From NCBI GenBank assembly GCA_021796315.1, contig JAJYOH010000246.1, positions 1 to 8,430 of the forward strand: 8,430 bases of DNA, written 5' to 3'. The first letter of the stretch is position 1, and each line of letters begins with the position of its first letter. Made by a program: the position numbers and the translations under genes. This stretch comes from Chloroflexota bacterium (GTDB taxonomy: Bacteria > Chloroflexota > Anaerolineae > Anaerolineales > Villigracilaceae). Shown one piece after another: positions 5,784 to 8,430 of this stretch. Below the pieces are notes generated by a model. It was given only the letters and a program-made list of their open reading frames with translations, was not told where the DNA came from and did not search any database.

Positions 5784-8231
5784 ATGTCCACGATGGTTGA
5801 TGTGCTTGATAGGTTGACTGTTGATGGAAAGCTCTACGAACGCCTGCCTGATGATGCAGTCCGCTGTTTCGCCTGTGGGCATCGCTGCATCATCCGCAAG
5901 GGCAAACGCGGTATTTGCCAGGTGCGTTTCAACCAGGGAGGAGCATTGCGCGTGCCGTGGGGGTATGTGGCTGCCCTGCAATCCGACCCGATCGAAAAGA
6001 AGCCATTCTTTCACGTTTTGCCCGGCTCGAACGCGTTGACGTTTGGAATGTTGGGTTGTGATTTTCATTGCGGGTATTGCTTTACAGGAGACACGGTTGT
6101 CATTACAGCCCTGGGACCCAAAACATTGGAAGAATGTTTCGCGGCCTGCGCCCGCGTAGAGAAATGCCCCAATGCAGAAATCGGGGTTCCATCCAATATG
6201 TCCGTTATTGCCGCATCCGGGAAATCAAGAAAAGTAAAGGCGATTTTCAAACATCCTTATCGCGGCCCAATGGCTGTAATTCGTCCTTATTATCTGCCAG
6301 CATTACAATGCACTCCCGACCATCGAGTGTTTGCTACAGATGACGTTTCCCGCGCGCCAGAATTGACAAAAGCCGGAAATCTGACAACCAATCATTACCT
6401 TGCGATCCCCCGTAAGTTTTCGTTTTCCACCCTGCAAACCGTAAATGTCGCGGATGTTCTTTTAAATCACAGAATAGAATATCAGACTCCCTGGAAATTG
6501 CCTGCGCACGATGTGGAAACCATCATGAAAGAAACCGAACTCGGAAAAACTTCGCGCGAAATCGGTTTCATGCTTGGCAAACATCCGTCCTATATTCGCC
6601 ATATTCGCAGCAAATTCCGTCGAGGCAGGATCAATAGTTCCCGTACAGGCAGGGCAATTGTTGAGAGGACTACAATCCGATTCCCAAACGAGCACAGGCC
6701 CGGTATTCCCGTGCAATTCACAGTTAACGAAGATATTGCAAGATTGTTCGGATTGTATTGCGCGGAGGGGTCTGTCATTAATGATAAGAAACGCCCAAAC
6801 AGTTTCTCTGTGGATTTCAGTTTTTCCCCGAAAGAGAAGGATTATGCCGGGGAAGTTAGCGAGAGCTTGAAACGCAATTTCCATCTTGAGACCAGTTTGA
6901 CGAAACGGGCTACTGCGCTGGGGGTATCAACAGGCAAGTCTTCATTTGGAGTATTGATGAAGTCCCTCGCGGGCGGGAAAGCATCAGAGAAACGCGTGCC
7001 CGCGCCGATCTTCCAATGCAAAGCGAGTGTTGTTCAAGCGTTCCTCGATGCGATTGTTGACGGTGACGGTCATCGCTTTGAAAATGGAAAAATAAGCGCT
7101 ACGACAGTCTCGCACGATCTGGCATACGGAATTGCATGGCTGGCATTGAAACTGGGCCAATTGCCTTCGCTCTACGACGCGCGGATGTCCGAGGAGGGGA
7201 TGATTCAGGGGCGTCGTGTCCGCCGCTCCCCGCATCAGTACACAGTCGTCTGGTATCAGGATAGCGCCGTCCGCCGAAAAATGATAACGACTGATGATTT
7301 CTACTTGATTCCCTTGCGTAGTGTAGGAACAACGGATTTTGAAGGTGATGTGTTCAACATGGAGGTCGAAGAGGAACATAATTATCTGGCAGGTTTCTTT
7401 GCCGTCTCCAACTGCCAGAACTGGTTGACATCACAGGCCCTGCGCGACCCGGCGTCGGAGGATGCGATCAACTTTATCCGCAAGGTGACGCCGCAAGAAA
7501 TGACGAGGTTGGCAAAACGCGCAAATGCTTCGGCGCTAGTTTCTTCATACAATGAGCCGCTCATTACAAGTGAGTGGGCAGTTGATATTTTTAAAGAAGC
7601 AAAAAATGCGGGGTTGATGTGCGCCTTCGTCTCGAATGGAAACACTACGGTTGAAGTGCTCGAATATCTGCGGCCTTATCTGCGCGCTTATAAAGTGGAT
7701 CTCAAATCCATGCGGGATAAGAATTATCGCCAACTCGGCGGGGTATTGAAAAACACACTGGATACGATCCAACGCGCCCACGAGATGGGATTGTGGGTGG
7801 AGGTTGTCACGCTCACAATTCCAGGCTTCAACGACTCAAATGAAGAACTATGGGACGCGGCAAAATTTATCTCAAGCGTTTCGCCGGATATTCCCTGGCA
7901 TGTGACGGCCTTTCATAAAAATTACAAGATGACCGAACCGGACAACACTCCATCACAGACTCTTTTGCGCGCGGCAGATATCGGACGGGAAGCCGGACTC
8001 CGTTATGTGTACGCGGGCAACCTCCCGGGCCGCGTGGATGAGTATGAAAATACATTATGTCCATCATGCAATGAGATACTGATAAAACGGGCCGGGTATA
8101 TAATCCTCGAATACCGGCTGACCGCTTCCGGGTCCTGCCCAAGATGCGGCACGCACATCGCAGGCATCTGGCCGGAGGATTTATCAAAAGTCCGGCTGAA
8201 CGGATCAGGCGCGCCAATTTCGGTATATTGA
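5784..8231 (+). CDS. amrS: AmmeMemoRadiSam radical SAM enzyme AmrS, intein-containing precursor
   Basis: This is a radical S-adenosylmethionine enzyme related to pyruvate formate-lyase activases, in the group found with AMMECR1 and Memo proteins; the reaction is not settled as far as I know. The precursor is 815 aa, and removing the 445-aa intein (99-543) leaves 370 aa, about normal for the family. Host features in order: Cys-rich N-terminus (Cys28, 31, 35, 45); DPIEKKPFFHVLPGS; cluster motif Cys92-x3-Cys96-x2-Cys, whose third ligand is Cys544 after splicing, followed by QNW; SYNEP (588-592); VDLKSM; WHVTAFHKNYKM (705-716); and a C-terminal zinc-ribbon-like pair Cys759/762 and Cys785/788. AGGAG (5773-5777) precedes ATG by six bases. 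No AMMECR1 or Memo gene is nearby. The enzyme can only be correctly built if the intein splices. Family call firm; substrate unknown. Confidence 0.94.
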   Translation: MSTMVDVLDRLTVDGKLYERLPDDAVRCFACGHRCIIRKGKRGICQVRFNQGGALRVPWGYVAALQSDPIEKKPFFHVLPGSNALTFGMLGCDFHCGYCFTGDTVVITALGPKTLEECFAACARVEKCPNAEIGVPSNMSVIAASGKSRKVKAIFKHPYRGPMAVIRPYYLPALQCTPDHRVFATDDVSRAPELTKAGNLTTNHYLAIPRKFSFSTLQTVNVADVLLNHRIEYQTPWKLPAHDVETIMKETELGKTSREIGFMLGKHPSYIRHIRSKFRRGRINSSRTGRAIVERTTIRFPNEHRPGIPVQFTVNEDIARLFGLYCAEGSVINDKKRPNSFSVDFSFSPKEKDYAGEVSESLKRNFHLETSLTKRATALGVSTGKSSFGVLMKSLAGGKASEKRVPAPIFQCKASVVQAFLDAIVDGDGHRFENGKISATTVSHDLAYGIAWLALKLGQLPSLYDARMSEEGMIQGRRVRRSPHQYTVVWYQDSAVRRKMITTDDFYLIPLRSVGTTDFEGDVFNMEVEEEHNYLAGFFAVSNCQNWLTSQALRDPASEDAINFIRKVTPQEMTRLAKRANASALVSSYNEPLITSEWAVDIFKEAKNAGLMCAFVSNGNTTVEVLEYLRPYLRAYKVDLKSMRDKNYRQLGGVLKNTLDTIQRAHEMGLWVEVVTLTIPGFNDSNEELWDAAKFISSVSPDIPWHVTAFHKNYKMTEPDNTPSQTLLRAADIGREAGLRYVYAGNLPGRVDEYENTLCPSCNEILIKRAGYIILEYRLTASGSCPRCGTHIAGIWPEDLSKVRLNGSGAPISVY
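6546..6614 (+). other. Helix-turn-helix-like segment in the intein
   Basis: Precursor residues 255-277 read KTSREIGFMLGKHP followed by SYIRHIRSK, the pattern of a small HTH (T-x-x-E-I-A-x-x-L-G-x-x-x-x-x-I-x-x-x). It lies between the N-terminal splicing part and the first LAGLIDADG motif, with basic residues after it (RRGR, 279-282). It probably helps the endonuclease hold its DNA target. HTH modules are known accessories of homing endonucleases; the assignment here rests on pattern only. Confidence 0.5.
6735..7265 (+). other. LAGLIDADG homing endonuclease domain of the intein
   Basis: Motif 1 is LFGLYCAEGS (321-330), with the acidic residue Glu328. Motif 2 is FLDAIVDGDG (420-429), with Asp428. 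The roughly 90-residue spacing and both acidic residues match a two-motif, single-chain enzyme that cuts intein-free amrS alleles so that repair copies the intein in. Nothing suggests decay: no stop codon, and both catalytic acids are kept. Domain limits are approximate. Confidence 0.88.
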
Positions 8232-8254
8232 CATAGGCAGTTTTGCTGTATAAT
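8228..8254 (+). promoter_or_regulatory. Promoter of the lipoprotein gene, overlapping the amrS stop
   Basis: TTGACA (8228-8233) and TATAAT (8249-8254) are both perfect consensus hexamers, separated by 15 bases, two fewer than the optimum. The -35 box includes the amrS TGA stop at 8229-8231. The predicted start is near 8261, which leaves a leader of about 100 nt before the lipoprotein GTG. The short spacer may hold activity down or make it depend on a regulator. Confidence 0.6.
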
Positions 8255-8274
8255 AAAAAATCTCATAAAACCGT

Positions 8275-8295
8275 TAAGGAGGTGACGCCGCACCT
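8275..8295 (+). promoter_or_regulatory. Very strong Shine-Dalgarno in a small hairpin
   Basis: TAAGGAGGTGA (8275-8285) is an 11-base complement of the 16S rRNA 3' end. AGGTG (8280-8284) can pair with CACCT (8291-8295) around a 6-base loop, hiding half of the site. It sits about 80 bases before the lipoprotein start, too far to serve it directly, so it either initiates the small upstream ORF or acts as a ribosome standby site. Confidence 0.45.
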
Positions 8296-8296
8296 G

Positions 8297-8350
8297 ATGC
8301 CACTTACTGCTTTTCCCTATGTCGCATCCAATCCTAAAAATTCTCTGTAG
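8297..8350 (+). CDS. Possible 17-codon leader ORF upstream of the lipoprotein
   Basis: ATG at 8297 opens a frame of 17 codons (MPLTAFPYVASNPKNSL) ending at TAG 8348-8350. A very strong Shine-Dalgarno precedes it, although the gap from GGAGG to ATG is long (14 bases) and the site can be masked by a hairpin. The stop codon touches the GGAGGAG that serves the lipoprotein, an arrangement that would let a terminating ribosome re-initiate at GTG 8363. The peptide has no recognisable feature. Translation is inferred from the signals only; it could equally be untranslated leader. Confidence 0.33.
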   Translation: MPLTAFPYVASNPKNSL

Positions 8351-8362
8351 GAGGAGAAAACT

Positions 8363-8430
8363 GTGAATAAGAAACTGTACGCTTTACTGGCCGTGCTCAT
8401 CCTCGCCAGCTTTGTTCTTTCTGCCTGCGG
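8363..8430 (+). CDS. Lipoprotein, N-terminal signal only, 3' end outside the window
   Basis: GGAGGAG (8350-8356) is followed by six bases and a GTG start. The visible 22 complete codons after fMet-NKK give a textbook lipoprotein signal: two lysines, a hydrophobic stretch of about 15 residues (LYALLAVLILASFVL) and the lipobox L-S-A-C, with the lipidated cysteine encoded at 8426-8428. The product would be exported by Sec, lipidated and held on the outer face of the cytoplasmic membrane. Leaders like this are common on ABC-transporter substrate-binding proteins, and a promoter with a long leader fits a first gene of such an operon. Nothing after the cysteine is visible, so function cannot be assigned. 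Confidence 0.82.
   Translation, partial: MNKKLYALLAVLILASFVLSAC

Larger units (their letters stand above)
6078..7412 (+). mobile_element. Intein with LAGLIDADG endonuclease in the AmrS cluster motif
   Basis: This is a self-splicing protein insertion of 445 residues (precursor 99-543). Block A begins CFTGDTVVI with nucleophile Cys1 (Cys99). Block B is TPDH (Thr177, His180). Block F is GDVFNMEVEEEHNYLAG (521-537), with His532. Block G is FFAVSN ending at Asn543, followed by Cys+1 (Cys544). These are the hallmarks of a class 1 intein. The penultimate residue is Ser542 instead of the common His, a variation known in functional inteins. Two LAGLIDADG motifs are intact, so homing may still be active. 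Excision is in frame and restores C-x3-C-x2-C-Q-N-W exactly. The insertion sits in the most conserved site of the host, as is usual for inteins. I do not recall a described intein at this position of AmrS, but I could not search. Confidence 0.96.

Noticed and set aside
1..8430. CRISPR array, insertion sequence or prophage
   Set aside because: No regularly spaced direct repeats, transposase, integrase or terminal inverted repeats were found; the intein is the only mobile element seen.

Overview
The window looks like an ordinary chromosomal segment from a free-living bacterium with mid-range GC. The translation style (strong GGAGG ribosome binding sites, a GTG-started lipoprotein) and the FtsK, MobA and AmrS sequences remind me of Chloroflexota, Anaerolineae in particular. 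That placement is an impression from recall and was not checked by any search.

Layout, left to right. An ftsK/spoIIIE DNA translocase gene (+) enters from the left edge and ends at 2157. A 380-base gap without protein genes follows. It holds a tRNA-Arg(CCU) with its own -10 box, then a well-formed promoter feeding two consecutive hairpins, the second terminator-like: a candidate small RNA of about 90 nt. A class V aminotransferase (2538-3806, +) follows, then a universal stress protein gene (3928-4350, +) whose promoter lies in nested, nearly concentric inverted repeats. A mobA-like gene (4354-4953, -) converges on it with only 3 bases between stop codons. Divergent from mobA is a two-gene unit (+): a membrane-anchored protein of unknown function (4992-5762) and a radical SAM enzyme of the AmmeMemoRadiSam type, AmrS (5784-8231). 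The two divergent units appear to share one palindromic -10 element, ATTATAAT. At the right edge, perfect consensus -35 and -10 hexamers overlap the amrS stop codon. They drive a leader of about 100 nt with a possible 17-codon upstream ORF, then the signal peptide of a lipoprotein cut off by the window end.

The main discovery is a 445-residue intein inside amrS (6078-7412). It has a complete set of class 1 splicing blocks, a LAGLIDADG homing endonuclease domain and an extra helix-turn-helix-like segment. It sits exactly inside the CxxxCxxC motif that binds the radical SAM [4Fe-4S] cluster, immediately before the third cysteine. Precise excision rebuilds C-x3-C-x2-C-Q-N-W and gives a 370-residue AmrS. 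The intein's own nucleophile, Cys1, fills the third cluster-ligand position in the precursor, which raises the possibility that splicing responds to iron-sulfur or redox state.

The genes do not form one pathway. FtsK serves chromosome segregation, MobA serves molybdenum cofactor maturation, and AmrS belongs to a system whose usual partners (AMMECR1 and Memo proteins) are not in this window.
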